A stretch of DNA of 38,935 nt from Calditrichota bacterium (GCA_024277115.1 JAJRVW010000038.1:1-38935), one strand, 5' to 3'; positions 7,875 through 17,755 are shown, counted from the first letter of the stretch. Numbers and translations are program-made. The notes: a model not told the origin generated them from the sequence alone.

Positions 7875-10800
7875 TTATTGTGGTTTGTCGTGCAGGAAAG
7901 TGAGAATCTCATACATTATTTGTTTTTGGCTGGATTTACCCAGAATCGTTTCGAAGGGAAAACCGAATGCTACGATTTTATAATCACCTGTGTACGCAAT
8001 GCCTGCGCTAAAACCATTTTCACCATAACGGATTATTGTTTGTGAGCCATTAATACCACGGATCGCATCGGGTGATTCTACCCGGTAAATATCCGCGTTG
8101 TATTCGGTGTTAAAACGAAATGTTTGTGGCAGCTTTAAGATAGAATTGTGGACGGTGAACACATTTCCTGTTTTAACTGCATGATCGGTAACCCAGTTAA
8201 ATTTTAATGATTCCCTCGCAAAAATTTTATCCGGGTATGTATGGCTCTCATTAAACAAATCTGTGCCAAGATAAGCGCCGGAAACAAAAAGGGAATGGCC
8301 TTTAGAAAGATAGCTACGCAGCTGTTGTTTTAATTTTTCCGGGAAAGTTTTAAAAGAAGTACCGCGTACAGAATCCAACTCGGCACGTTGCCAGTGTGTT
8401 TCTTTTTCTTCGCCTAAGATCAAATCAACAATTTTATAGTTTTGCAGTAGGATTTGTTCGTCCATCACCGCTTCATCGCTGACAGAAACAAATGAATAGC
8501 CCGCTGCTTTAATTGCAGTACCGTGGATAAAAGGAAAATCGAACGTATTCCCGGCAATTACTTTTGTTTCATAATCGCCGTAGCTCGCACCATGGCCCGG
8601 CCTGTCATCGGTAACCCAGGCGCTGTTGCCATCAAAATTAAACTGGTCGCCCACATAATTAAAATCATATTTATCCGGTACGCCATTATCCAGAAAATGG
8701 GCAAACCCCAATAATTTGCCCTCTTCCAGCGACTGTGGCGGGGCAATACGGTCAAATCCATTGATGATCAAGACGGGGGCTTGTTTTGATTCCATTCTGC
8801 AAACGGCTAAAATTTCAGAAGGGAAGCTCTCGCCGCCTTCATTTATCGCGGTCACTTTAAAGCTGTAAATTTGTCCGGCAATGGCGTTCTTTATTATAAA
8901 ACGATTTTGATTAACACGCACACCATTATCAAAGCCACCTTCATTTACACGGGTATAAACCTTGTAGGCCGTTGCTTTTGCGCCGGGTTCAAGCGGGTCG
9001 TTAACAGGCTGCCAATCCAAATTGATATTACCGGCACTGTCAAAAACCGCGCTAAAATGATCGACCGGCAATGGTTGGACTACATAATCCTGCATGTTTT
9101 GCGTGGCAACAAAGCGCAATATGGATTTATAAATGGCGCGTGATGCATGAAATCGGAACCTTGGATCAAGGGCAAATTTCATATCCAGGTAATTTTGATG
9201 GGATAAAAGTTCCAGCAATGTTACAGGCACATTAGGCCGAACCGACTCGCTGTATTGGGCCTCGCGCAGGAAACGTCTTTGCCACTGTGGATCAAATAAC
9301 CAGGAAATATCGCTGACAAGCTGGCTTTGCATAATATCGGAAAAATCCCGGTTGGCGTAGCGTGATACCCCGTTTGGGAAAACGGTTTGTGAATCTGCAC
9401 CAACTATACTGTAAATCTGTAAAGTACCGATTACCGTGTCGTTTCTTGTAGTTCCGGCATCGGTGTGGAAGGCCAGGGAAAGGTCGATCGGGATGCCCAT
9501 GCCTTTAGCTTTGCGGTTTTTATTGGGCCCGGATGGCGCACCGTTTAAATAATTGACCCATTCGCCGCGGCTTTGGTAATCGTCTTTATAATCGCTTGCT
9601 TCATTTAGGTTGTAAACGAGCGTATCGGGGAAACCGGCCGTTTGCAGCCAGTAGCGCGCACCTTCGGTAAATTTTGGCCGATTGCTGGTCCGTTCGCCAC
9701 GTAGTACACTGCCCACGCCGCCGCCAAATTTTACAGCGTCCGCTGAGACAATCCTGCCCAAGTATGCGCTTTTATTGGAAAGGGTTACCTGGCCATTTTG
9801 CGGGCGATAGCCCCGGTTAAATTTAAACGTACCGAGGTAAATCCAGGTCCCGCCGCCGATTTGCTGGTTTACTAAAAACGCTGTTTTTCCGCCGGCATGA
9901 TGGACCGTATATAGGGCATCGTCAACACTTTCCGGGCTGCTGTTATAGGAAATATAAACGGCGTAAAATCCGCTGTCCGGGAATGATGGCGCCCAGTTTA
10001 TATGCGCGGTGGCAGCTGTGTCTGAGCGGGTAAAACGGTAGGTGCCGTCCTGAAAGGGATTAAAATTTACGGGATAAGGCGGACTGCCAATGGCAAAACC
10101 CTTTTCGTTTCCGGTAAACCAGGCTTTCTGATCCGCGCTGCGGTTTTCGGAATAGGTTGTTTGGTTATTCAATGTAATCAGCGAGTCATTATCCACAATG
10201 ATTTCACTGGTTTGCAGATCGCGTTCGCGGGGCAAAAATACATTGGCGCCGGCATTTTCCAGCATAGGCACCAAATAAGGGATTGTAAACGATGCGGGCA
10301 ATAAATCTTCCACGGTGCTAAATGTGCGGGTGCGCTGCCATAACCAGCGGTCTAATTCCTGGTTGTAATACCAGCCGTGGCTGTGCCATAAGGCGATGTT
10401 ACTGCCATATAATCCTAAGTTAAAATCCTTGCTCCCATCCTTTCTGCGCACGATTGGTTTTAACGGCCCCTCTTCCGTTTTGGCCAAGCGGGTTGTGTCC
10501 CAATCCTGTGGGTTAGAACGGTAATAGTTTGGGATCAGGTTTTCGATGGGCTGGTTTAATGTGACGAGTTGAAGTTTGTAGTCGCGATAATCCGGGCCAA
10601 TGGTTTTTCGGAGTTCGTCATAAAGCAGGCCAACATTTTCTTCGCGGAAGGGTACATAAGAGAATATTTTTGAGAGCTCGATCGTTATCTCTTTTTTCGA
10701 TTTGTTCAGGATGATGTTTTGGATGCGTGTTGCCGGGTGGATTTTTACGGGATAGCCTGAAACACCCACAAGATAAAGAAAATCCTCTGCTTTTTTATGG

Positions 10801-10925
10801 AGTTCTTTTGTCTCGGAATTCATTTGGGAATAATCATATTTCGGCCCTTTGCGAATCAGTTCCGGTTGGCAGGCAAGCGCTAAAAGAAAAACGGATAAAA
10901 CGAGTACAAGATTTTTTCTGGTCAT
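7875..10925 (-). CDS. Lipoprotein amidase with golvesin-like and fibronectin III domains
   Basis: A 1016-residue protein. The lipobox LALAC (C19) predicts a lipoprotein. The hydrolase part resembles zinc N-acetylmuramoyl-L-alanine amidases (Amidase_3) but is split. The first half is near residues 170-240 (LWHSHG with H181 and H183; LPRERD with E234). The second half is near 475-605 (H487 in FHTDAG; E572 in TLLELLSHQN). Between them, near 295-405, is a beta domain like the golvesin C-terminal or xanthan-lyase-associated domain (FPDSGFYAVYISY, GGGTWIYLGTFKF). A fibronectin III domain follows at about 615-715, then a Rossmann-like C-terminal region from about 720 (APVLIINGFDR). Similar proteins occur in Bacteroidota and relatives. 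A role in cell-wall or surface glycan cleavage is inferred. AAGAAGG precedes the ATG. Confidence 0.75.
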   Translation of the reverse strand: MTRKNLVLVLSVFLLALACQPELIRKGPKYDYSQMNSETKELHKKAEDFLYLVGVSGYPVKIHPATRIQNIILNKSKKEITIELSKIFSYVPFREENVGLLYDELRKTIGPDYRDYKLQLVTLNQPIENLIPNYYRSNPQDWDTTRLAKTEEGPLKPIVRRKDGSKDFNLGLYGSNIALWHSHGWYYNQELDRWLWQRTRTFSTVEDLLPASFTIPYLVPMLENAGANVFLPRERDLQTSEIIVDNDSLITLNNQTTYSENRSADQKAWFTGNEKGFAIGSPPYPVNFNPFQDGTYRFTRSDTAATAHINWAPSFPDSGFYAVYISYNSSPESVDDALYTVHHAGGKTAFLVNQQIGGGTWIYLGTFKFNRGYRPQNGQVTLSNKSAYLGRIVSADAVKFGGGVGSVLRGERTSNRPKFTEGARYWLQTAGFPDTLVYNLNEASDYKDDYQSRGEWVNYLNGAPSGPNKNRKAKGMGIPIDLSLAFHTDAGTTRNDTVIGTLQIYSIVGADSQTVFPNGVSRYANRDFSDIMQSQLVSDISWLFDPQWQRRFLREAQYSESVRPNVPVTLLELLSHQNYLDMKFALDPRFRFHASRAIYKSILRFVATQNMQDYVVQPLPVDHFSAVFDSAGNINLDWQPVNDPLEPGAKATAYKVYTRVNEGGFDNGVRVNQNRFIIKNAIAGQIYSFKVTAINEGGESFPSEILAVCRMESKQAPVLIINGFDRIAPPQSLEEGKLLGFAHFLDNGVPDKYDFNYVGDQFNFDGNSAWVTDDRPGHGASYGDYETKVIAGNTFDFPFIHGTAIKAAGYSFVSVSDEAVMDEQILLQNYKIVDLILGEEKETHWQRAELDSVRGTSFKTFPEKLKQQLRSYLSKGHSLFVSGAYLGTDLFNESHTYPDKIFARESLKFNWVTDHAVKTGNVFTVHNSILKLPQTFRFNTEYNADIYRVESPDAIRGINGSQTIIRYGENGFSAGIAYTGDYKIVAFGFPFETILGKSSQKQIMYEILTFLHDKPQ

Positions 10926-11510
10926 GGTGAACCTTCTTTTTCAATAATGTTGATACGGTTGATGCTTTTCGATAAGCACAGGGTGACAAAAGGCGTTTTG
11001 TTTGGCCGTTGGATAAATATACAAAAAATGAGTTTGTGTGGTTATGAAATTTTTTGGGTTCTTTGTAGGACTTGTGTACGGTTTGAGGTTGTTGAGATGG
11101 TTCAAAGAGGAAAATGGTTTGGCCAACTATTCTTACAAGTTTGTATTATTGGTGCGATAATGATCATGATTGAGATTAGGACCCGGAGAGTTGGCCAGCA
11201 TCTTCAATGTAAATAAATTTTTTAGAATAATGTGATCCGACTATTTATATCGTGCTCATAAAACAGTAAATTAAAACCTTGAAAAAAATATCGAACTTAA
11301 AAATGCGTTTCCTCTAAAAAGAATGTCTTGAAGAGACCTTTCTATTATTTAAATCTGGGAGGTTTAAGCAATGGGCATTGGAGATTTTATTGGAAAAGTA
11401 TAAAACCGTTATTACTCTTTTGGGCGTGGAGTCTAAACAAACCCATCCTAAAAATAAAAATGTGAATACCAAAATTTAGCGTTGCTAAGTTTTACAAGTT
11501 AAGGATTAGA
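10926..11510. other. 585-base intergenic region between divergent genes
   Basis: It separates the minus-strand amidase from gcvP and should hold both promoters. I see no convincing gene. An 89-codon frame at 10947-11216 has no domain signal and unlikely composition. A strong GGGAGG (11358-11363) precedes ATG 11371, but that frame closes after 10 codons (MGIGDFIGKV). No glycine riboswitch core is recognisable. Confidence 0.5.
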
Positions 11511-14399
11511 ATGAGCGTAGATATCGAAATAAAAGATGATTATCAAAAAAGACATATTGGCTCACGTGGCGCTGATGTGGAAAAAATGTTGCAAACCATT
11601 GGCGTGGATTCAATCGACGAGCTTATTGACAAAACTGTACCCGAGAATATTCGGCTAAAAGAACCTATGGCCGTTGCGCCCGGTAAATCGGAGTTTGCTT
11701 TTTTACGGGAATTAAAACAGGTTGCCCAAAAAAATAAAATCTATAAAACCTATATCGGCATGGGTTTTTATGATACGACTGTGCCGAGCGTCATTTTAAG
11801 AAATATTCTGGAAAATCCCGGTTGGTACACGCAGTACACGCCATACCAGGCCGAAATTGCCCAGGGCCGACTGGAAGCTTTGCTTAATTTCCAGACCATG
11901 GTAATGGACTTAACCGGGATGGATATTGCCAATGCCTCTTTATTGGACGAAGCGACATCGGCGGCCGAAGCGATGACCATGTTGTACCGTTTACGCAAAG
12001 GGCCGCAGGTAAAAGCCGGGGCCAATGTGTTTCTTGTTTCGGATAAAATTTTCCCACAAACCATTGATGTACTTAAAACACGTTCGGTGCCTTTAAATAT
12101 TGAATTAAAAATCTGCCCGCCCGGGGAATTTGAGTTTGATGAAAAAGTTTATGGTGCGATTGTGCAATTTCCCAACGAGGATGGCTCCATAGAAGATAAC
12201 AGCGCATTGATCGGAAAGGCCCATGAAAATAATATAAAAGTAGCGGTGATTGCCGACTTACTTAGCCTGACTTTATTAACGCCGCCGGGCGAGATGGGCG
12301 CGGATGTGGTTGTTGGCTCGACCCAACGTTTTGGCGTACCGCTTGGATATGGCGGGCCGCATGCCGGATATTTCGCCACAAAAGACGCACACAAACGGCA
12401 AATCCCCGGCAGGATAATCGGGGTTTCGATTGACCGCCACGGCAACCCCGGTTATCGCATGTCGTTGCAAACACGCGAGCAGCATATCCGTGGTGAGAAG
12501 GCCACTTCAAATATTTGTACGGCACAGGCTTTGTTGGCGATCATGGCCGGGATGTATGGTGTGTATCATGGGCCGGACGGGTTAAAAACGATCGCGGCGC
12601 GCATACACGGTTATACAAATATTTTGGCAGATGAGCTCCGGACCCTTGGATACACATTATCCGGCAATAATTATTTTGATACAATCGCAATCCGTCATGA
12701 AAACCTTGTAATTGATAAGGTGGAAGAGCTGTTTGAAGCACATCATATAAACGTACGCTTTTTTGCCGATGGGCGTATAGGCATTTCTTTGGATGAGACC
12801 ACCCGTTTTCCGGATGTACATGATTTGCTTAATGTTTTTGCCAAGGCTGCCGGCAAAGAATATCATTCCATTGCCAGCAGTGTATTTAATGTGGCACTGC
12901 TTTCATTTTCCGAAAACTTAATCCGAAAAAGCGCTTTTATGCTGCACCCGGTTTTTAACAGTTTTCACTCGGAAACAGAGATGATGCGCTACATCAAAAA
13001 ACTGGAGAACAAGGATTTGTCGCTCAATACGTCAATGATTCCTTTGGGCTCCTGCACGATGAAACTGAACCCGGCAACATCGATGATGCCGGTGAGCTGG
13101 CCGGAGTTTTCGCAGTTGCATCCCTTTGTCCCCGCGGCACAGGCAGAAGGATATCACGAGTTGATCGAAGATATGAGCCAAATAATTTGCAAGGTGACAG
13201 GATTGAAGGCCGCCTCTCTGCAACCCAACTCCGGCGCGCAGGGCGAATATGCGGGCTTGATGACCATCCGGGCATATTTTGCGGATAAGGGCGAGGCGCA
13301 GCGTAATGTTGTTTTAATTCCTTCTTCCGCGCATGGCACTAATCCGGCAAGCGCAAGTTTGGCGGGCATGAAAGTTGTGATCGTAAAATGTGATGAACGC
13401 GGCAATGTGGACGTGGCCCATCTTCGTGAAAAGGCGGAACTGCATAAAAATGAATTGGCCGCTTTTATGATCACTTATCCGTCCACACACGGCGTTTTTG
13501 AAGAGAGCATCACAGAAATGCTTGAGATTATTCACGAAAACGGCGGACAGGTTTATATGGATGGCGCCAATATGAACGCGCAGGTTGGCCTTACCAGTCC
13601 GGGAACAATTGGGGCGGATGTGTGCCATTTAAACCTGCATAAAACTTTTAGTATCCCGCATGGTGGCGGCGGGCCGGGAATGGGGCCGATTGCCGTGGCC
13701 GGGCACCTTGCACCGTTTTTACCGGGGCACAGCCAGGTTAAAACCGGTGGGGAAAAAGCCATCACCGCGGTTTCTGCAACGCCGTTTGGCAGTAGCAGCG
13801 TTTTGCCGATTTCTTATGCCTATATGAAAATGCTGGGCGGGACGGGAATGAAGGCGGCCAGCGAATTTGCCATCTTAAATGCCAATTATATCCGCGCGCG
13901 TTTAAGCGATTATTATCCTGTACTTTATAAAGGGAAAAATGGTTTTGTAGGCCATGAAATGATCATCGATTTACGCTCGTTTAAGGAGGCCGGTATCGAG
14001 GTGGACGATATTGCCAAGCGCCTGATTGATTATGGCTTTCATGCGCCGACTGTGGCCTGGCCGGTACATGGCACAATGATGATCGAGCCAACCGAAAGCG
14101 AATCGAAGCAGGAATTGGACCGTTTTTGTGATGCGTTGATTGCCATCCATCAGGAAATGGAGGATTTAAAATCAGGTAAACTGGACCGGGAAAACAATGT
14201 TTTAAAAAATGCGCCGCATACTGTGGCCGAAGTAACCGGTGATTCCTGGGAACATCCATACACACGGGAACAAGCGGCTTTTCCTTTGCCTTATGTGCGG
14301 GAAAATAAATTTTGGCCGGCGGTGGCGCGGGTAAATAACACGCATGGCGACCGTAACCTGGTTTGTTCCTGTTTACCTGTTGAGAGTTATGAAGGTTAG
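11511..14399 (+). CDS. gcvP: Glycine dehydrogenase (decarboxylating), P-protein
   Basis: A 962-residue single-chain P-protein of the glycine cleavage system. It is the PLP enzyme that decarboxylates glycine and transfers the aminomethyl group to lipoyl GcvH. Both fused halves are present. The N-terminal half has KTYIGMGFYDT and TPYQAEIAQGRLEALLNFQT. The C-terminal half has IPLGSCTMKLNPA, QPNSGAQGEYAGL and SAHGTNPASA. The PLP lysine is K711 in NLHKTFSIPHGGGGPG. Length is typical of the fused form (950-970). The start at 11511 has AAGGA. No gcvT or gcvH is adjacent. The TAG stop sits at the edge of a hairpin repeat (14399-14418). Confidence 0.97.
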   Translation: MSVDIEIKDDYQKRHIGSRGADVEKMLQTIGVDSIDELIDKTVPENIRLKEPMAVAPGKSEFAFLRELKQVAQKNKIYKTYIGMGFYDTTVPSVILRNILENPGWYTQYTPYQAEIAQGRLEALLNFQTMVMDLTGMDIANASLLDEATSAAEAMTMLYRLRKGPQVKAGANVFLVSDKIFPQTIDVLKTRSVPLNIELKICPPGEFEFDEKVYGAIVQFPNEDGSIEDNSALIGKAHENNIKVAVIADLLSLTLLTPPGEMGADVVVGSTQRFGVPLGYGGPHAGYFATKDAHKRQIPGRIIGVSIDRHGNPGYRMSLQTREQHIRGEKATSNICTAQALLAIMAGMYGVYHGPDGLKTIAARIHGYTNILADELRTLGYTLSGNNYFDTIAIRHENLVIDKVEELFEAHHINVRFFADGRIGISLDETTRFPDVHDLLNVFAKAAGKEYHSIASSVFNVALLSFSENLIRKSAFMLHPVFNSFHSETEMMRYIKKLENKDLSLNTSMIPLGSCTMKLNPATSMMPVSWPEFSQLHPFVPAAQAEGYHELIEDMSQIICKVTGLKAASLQPNSGAQGEYAGLMTIRAYFADKGEAQRNVVLIPSSAHGTNPASASLAGMKVVIVKCDERGNVDVAHLREKAELHKNELAAFMITYPSTHGVFEESITEMLEIIHENGGQVYMDGANMNAQVGLTSPGTIGADVCHLNLHKTFSIPHGGGGPGMGPIAVAGHLAPFLPGHSQVKTGGEKAITAVSATPFGSSSVLPISYAYMKMLGGTGMKAASEFAILNANYIRARLSDYYPVLYKGKNGFVGHEMIIDLRSFKEAGIEVDDIAKRLIDYGFHAPTVAWPVHGTMMIEPTESESKQELDRFCDALIAIHQEMEDLKSGKLDRENNVLKNAPHTVAEVTGDSWEHPYTREQAAFPLPYVRENKFWPAVARVNNTHGDRNLVCSCLPVESYEG

Positions 14400-14418
14400 G
14401 GCGTATGGCAATACGCCC
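14399..14418. repeat. Hairpin repeat at the gcvP stop codon
   Basis: GGGCGTAT (14399-14406) and ATACGCCC (14411-14418) pair perfectly with a GGCA loop. The first G is the last base of the gcvP TAG. The motif resembles GTAGGGGCGTATTG-type palindromes that I recall from many bacterial genomes. With no T-tract after it, it is a repeat that may double as a transcript end. Confidence 0.6.
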
Positions 14419-14516
14419 GTACAAACCTTCAATTGGTCTTTAAATTATTTGAGATTGTTTTTGTTAGAATTTTAATTTAGAAGTAAAAGTGGGTAAAATA
14501 AAACTCAGGAGGGGTT

Positions 14517-14717
14517 ATGTCAGGAAAAGGATCAATGGGAAATGTGATTGCGGCGCTGGCCAGTTTTTTTATTCCGGGTTTAGGGCAGCTTCTGCAAGGA
14601 CGGTTATTGATAGCCATTATTCATTTTGTTTTAGCCGGGGCTTTATGGTTTTTTCTGCTCGGGTGGATTGTTCATCTATGGTCGATTGTTGATGCAGCCC
14701 GCTATAAAGGGGCATGA
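14517..14717 (+). CDS. Small two-span membrane protein (TM2-like)
   Basis: A 66-residue protein with a very strong ribosome site (AGGAGGGG, ending 4 bases before the ATG). A short polar start (MSGKGSMGN) is followed by two hydrophobic stretches, about residues 9-27 and 29-53. FIPGLGQLLQGR between helices and a closing GWIVHLWSIVDAARYKG resemble small TM2-type or DUF-type bacterial membrane proteins with a GLGQ turn and a W-x-x-DA end. Function unknown. The longer frame beginning at 14489 is a shadow in another phase. Confidence 0.7.
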   Translation: MSGKGSMGNVIAALASFFIPGLGQLLQGRLLIAIIHFVLAGALWFFLLGWIVHLWSIVDAARYKGA

Positions 14718-14790
14718 TTTTTTTATACTATTAAAAAAAAGATTGCCGTTTTTTTGATTAGACTGTCCGCTCTAAATTTTTGGAGTAATT

Positions 14791-16356
14791 ATGAAAATAT
14801 TTACATTTTTGTTTGTAGTTTTATTTATCAACTTTCTCCCCGCCCAACATCAAAATATCTTAATTTCATCTTATAACCGGCCTAATGAACCAAGTATAAT
14901 TATTGATCCTGCCAATACGAACAGGATGGTGGCGGCAACAAATCTTAATAATTTTTACTATTCTTCAGATGGCGGGCAAACGTGGGAAAATGGCCTGTTA
15001 AGTTCTGATGCTTACGGTGTTTGGGGCGATCCGGTAATTATTGTGGATACGACCGGGGCATTTTATTTTTTACACCTTTCCAACCCTACGCTTGGAAGTT
15101 GGATTGATCGGATTGTTGTGCAAAAATCCACCGATGGCGGGAAGACCTGGGACGATGGCACAGCTTTTGGTAAAAATGGCTCGAAAGCGCAGGATAAGCA
15201 CTGGGCCATTGTAGACCCGGAGGATAACACGATTTTTGTTACATGGACCCAGTTTGATGATTATGGCAGTTCAAGTAATAAAGATAAGTCGAGTATTCTT
15301 TTCACAAAATCATCGGATGGTGGAAGCACGTGGGCTGAAGTTAAAAAAATAAATGAGATAGACGGGGATTGTATTGATGATGATAACACGGTTGAAGGCG
15401 CTGTACCTGCCATTGGGCCAAATGGAGAAATCTATGTAGCTTGGGCCGGGCCGGAGGGGATCGTATTTGATAAATCTACAAATCGTGGGGAAAGCTGGCT
15501 GGCCAACGATATTTTTATTGATGAAATGCCTGGTGGCTGGGCTTTTGATATTCCGGGAATCGATCGGTGCAACGGCATGCCAATCACAGTATGTGATTTA
15601 AGCGATGGCCCCAACCGTGGAACGATTTACGTGAATTGGTCTGATCAGCGCAATGGTGAATACGATACAGATATTTGGCTTTCTAAATCAACGGATGGTG
15701 GGATAAGCTGGAGCGAAGCAGTTCGTGTAAATGATGATCCTGCCGGTAAGCAACAATTTTTTAGCTGGATGGCAATCGACCAGACGAACGGGAAACTCTA
15801 TTTTGTTTTTTATGACCGTCGTAACTATGAAGACACCCAAACAGATGTGTATATGGCTATGTCGGGCGATGGCGGCCAGACATTCACAAATTTTAAAATC
15901 AGCGATTCACCTTTTACGCCAAATGCGGGTATATTTTTTGGGGATTACACAAATATTTCTGCCCATAATAATATAGTCCGACCGATTTGGACACGCCTGC
16001 ATAATGGCAGTTTAAGTGTTTGGACAGCGCTCGTGGATGTTGATAAAATTACTTCGTTGCAGGATGAAAAGGGCGGCCCGCCCAGTAAAAATTCCCTTGT
16101 CTCCAATTACCCGAATCCATTTGTGGAAAAAACATATCTCTCTTTTAAACTTCACAAAAAGGCACGGATTAGTTTAAAAATTTATAACGTGTTGGGTAAG
16201 GAGGTCGCATCGATAATAGAGGAGCGAGAATATGGCATTGGGAAATATATTGAAAGCTTTAATCCGAATAGTTTAAACCTTTCAACAGGGACATATTTTT
16301 ACATTTTGAATAAAAATGGTGAAATTTTGAAAAACAAGATGCTGTATATAAAGTAA
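14791..16356 (+). CDS. Secreted Asp-box (BNR/sialidase-like) protein with T9SS-like tail
   Basis: A 521-residue protein. It has a signal peptide (MKIFTFLFVVLFINFLPAQ) and six Asp-box motifs: SSDGGQTWENG, STDGGKTWDDG, SSDGGSTWAEV, STNRGESWLAN, STDGGISWSEA and SGDGGQTFTNF. These predict a six-bladed beta-propeller like sialidase or exo-alpha-sialidase folds. From residue 431 the C-terminus (SNYPNPFVEKTYLSFKL ... RISLKIYNVLGKEV ... STGTYFYIL) matches type A T9SS sorting domains, so the protein is probably exported across the outer membrane and attached to the surface or released. Catalytic sialidase residues are not evident, so glycosidase activity is unproven. GGAG precedes the ATG. Confidence 0.8.
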   Translation: MKIFTFLFVVLFINFLPAQHQNILISSYNRPNEPSIIIDPANTNRMVAATNLNNFYYSSDGGQTWENGLLSSDAYGVWGDPVIIVDTTGAFYFLHLSNPTLGSWIDRIVVQKSTDGGKTWDDGTAFGKNGSKAQDKHWAIVDPEDNTIFVTWTQFDDYGSSSNKDKSSILFTKSSDGGSTWAEVKKINEIDGDCIDDDNTVEGAVPAIGPNGEIYVAWAGPEGIVFDKSTNRGESWLANDIFIDEMPGGWAFDIPGIDRCNGMPITVCDLSDGPNRGTIYVNWSDQRNGEYDTDIWLSKSTDGGISWSEAVRVNDDPAGKQQFFSWMAIDQTNGKLYFVFYDRRNYEDTQTDVYMAMSGDGGQTFTNFKISDSPFTPNAGIFFGDYTNISAHNNIVRPIWTRLHNGSLSVWTALVDVDKITSLQDEKGGPPSKNSLVSNYPNPFVEKTYLSFKLHKKARISLKIYNVLGKEVASIIEEREYGIGKYIESFNPNSLNLSTGTYFYILNKNGEILKNKMLYIK

Positions 16357-16386
16357 GCGGAAAAAAGTAATGACTTTATGAAAACT

Positions 16387-16422
16387 AAAAAAGGGGAATG
16401 ATCATTTATCATTCCCCTTTTT
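16387..16422. terminator. Bidirectional intrinsic terminator
   Basis: GGGGAATGAT (16393-16402) pairs perfectly with ATCATTCCCC (16408-16417) around a 5-base loop. The stem is flanked by A6 on the left and T5 on the right, so it works on both strands. It lies between the convergent genes ending at 16356 (plus) and 16460 (minus). Confidence 0.9.
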
Positions 16423-16459
16423 GGCTGTAGTGGTTCAGACCTCCTAAATTGGTTCAGAA

Positions 16460-17317
16460 CTAATCCACTAAAATCACCAAATAACGCATTTTCCAAAACT
16501 CGTCCGGGTCTGTAATTTCCAGGATTGTTTCCTGTGTGCTGTCGGCTACAAGGGTGTACGAGCCCGGCGCATGGGCCGAAATAATTTCAATATCTTCCTT
16601 GTTTCCGGCAATGGTGATGCTCTCGGTTAAGCTGATATCTGTCGTAACAAAGTCATCATTGTTTAATTGTGGCGAAATAACAGTCGTTGTGCCAATCCCG
16701 ATAAACCCGCCCTTCTCGGTGATGATTTGTTTTTTCTCAAGTTCCTCATCTGTACCAATAATATAGTGGGCAATATTCATTTGTTCGGTTTGCTCTTCAA
16801 TTATTAAATCGCGTTCTTTTAGGTCTCCGGCTACCTGCGCTACTTTACTGTTTAGAGAATCAATTTCAGTACGCAACTCTGTGATATAAATTTCTTTGGC
16901 TTCCAGTTCCTTAGTCAGCTTTTCAATCGTCTCTTCAAAAGCTTTACTGGTCAGTTCAGATTCTTTAAATCGGGATTTTAATGACCTGAGTTTTTTCTTG
17001 CTGCGGTTTATGTAGGTGTCGATCGATTCAATATTGCTTAACATTTTTTTCTTAACACCGGCCTGTTCCGCTTTTTCCAGGTTTTTAGAATATTCGGTGA
17101 TCAGTCCTTCCCGCTTACGGATGTTTTCAAGATTATCGTACACTTCGTTCAAGGTTGTGGTGTATTCTTCAATAAACTGGTCTTTGCTGGAAGACTGTTC
17201 ACGAATCAATTCGTTTTGAGATTTTATTTGTTTTAATTCTTGTTCAAGTTGGGATAACTTTTGTTCGTTGCACGAAAAAAGAAATGCGATAGCTGTTAAT
17301 GTGATCAAATATTTCAT
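16460..17317 (-). CDS. Coiled-coil lipoprotein, function unknown
   Basis: A 285-residue protein with a lipoprotein signal (MKYLITLTAIAFLFSC, C16). Residues about 20-190 are almost all charged heptad-type helix (LSQLEQELKQIKSQNELIREQ; RSKKKLRSLKSRFKESEL; AFEETIEKLTKELEAKEIYI), which predicts a long coiled coil. A compact beta-rich C-terminal domain follows, with a conserved-looking YIIGTDEELEKKQIITEKGGFIGIG and ITIAGNKEDIEIISAHAPGSY. Such proteins are common in the FCB group. AAAGGAG precedes the ATG. It starts three bases after the previous gene's stop, so the two form an operon. Likely periplasmic or anchored in a membrane leaflet; role unknown. Confidence 0.8.
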   Translation of the reverse strand: MKYLITLTAIAFLFSCNEQKLSQLEQELKQIKSQNELIREQSSSKDQFIEEYTTTLNEVYDNLENIRKREGLITEYSKNLEKAEQAGVKKKMLSNIESIDTYINRSKKKLRSLKSRFKESELTSKAFEETIEKLTKELEAKEIYITELRTEIDSLNSKVAQVAGDLKERDLIIEEQTEQMNIAHYIIGTDEELEKKQIITEKGGFIGIGTTTVISPQLNNDDFVTTDISLTESITIAGNKEDIEIISAHAPGSYTLVADSTQETILEITDPDEFWKMRYLVILVD

Positions 17318-17320
17318 ATT

Positions 17321-17752
17321 TTATTTCTCCTTTAGTTTCCAATATTTCAGTGAGTCTTGGGTGAGTGATTCAAACACAATCTTGCCGTCTTCCGGGATCG
17401 AGATGCGTCCTTCTTCCATATTCTGGAAGCGAATGATGGATTCATTTGGCCATATATTGCCTGTTCCATCTTCACGGTTATTATGTGTGTTTAATGTATA
17501 CTGAAAAGTAATATTGCTGTCGACTTCGGCGATATCTTTTATATCCAGCGTAATTACTTCGAGCATCTCATCATTGGTTGTGAACCCGATATAAAACTTT
17601 TTAAAATCGTTGAGGTTCACCTCCTTGAGAGGGGCAGGTGCATTTATTTTTTGTGAATCCAATAGAGAATCAGCTCCCGCCGGAATTAGCGTGCTGTCTT
17701 GTGCAAAAGTAAAATAGAATAGCACAAACAGGCTGAAAATTATTTTTTTCAT
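17321..17752 (-). CDS. Small exported protein, function unknown
   Basis: A 143-residue protein counted from ATG 17752. The frame opens three bases earlier with TTG, but the GGAG site fits the ATG. It has a signal peptide (MKKIIFSLFVLFYFTFAQ) and a mature beta-rich domain without recognisable family motifs (LNDFKKFYIGFTTNDEMLEVI, GRISIPEDGKIVFESL). It is the first gene of an operon with the coiled-coil lipoprotein. I do not recognise the family. Confidence 0.7.
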   Translation of the reverse strand: MKKIIFSLFVLFYFTFAQDSTLIPAGADSLLDSQKINAPAPLKEVNLNDFKKFYIGFTTNDEMLEVITLDIKDIAEVDSNITFQYTLNTHNNREDGTGNIWPNESIIRFQNMEEGRISIPEDGKIVFESLTQDSLKYWKLKEK

Positions 17753-17755
17753 CAA

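Noticed and set aside
10947-11216. 89-codon plus-strand frame upstream of gcvP
   Set aside because: No recognised motif, no good ribosome site and unlikely composition. It lies in a promoter-type gap between divergent genes.
11358-11477. Strong GGGAGG before ATG 11371 (MGIGDFIGKV) with a longer open frame in another phase (LEILLEKYKTVITLLGV) ending near 11477
   Set aside because: The ATG frame is only 10 codons. The longer frame would need a TTG start with poor spacing or a frameshift. It could be a gene relic, but support is too thin.
11160-11510. Possible glycine riboswitch before gcvP
   Set aside because: I looked for the conserved aptamer cores and could not find them. GGAGAG at 11183 alone is not evidence.
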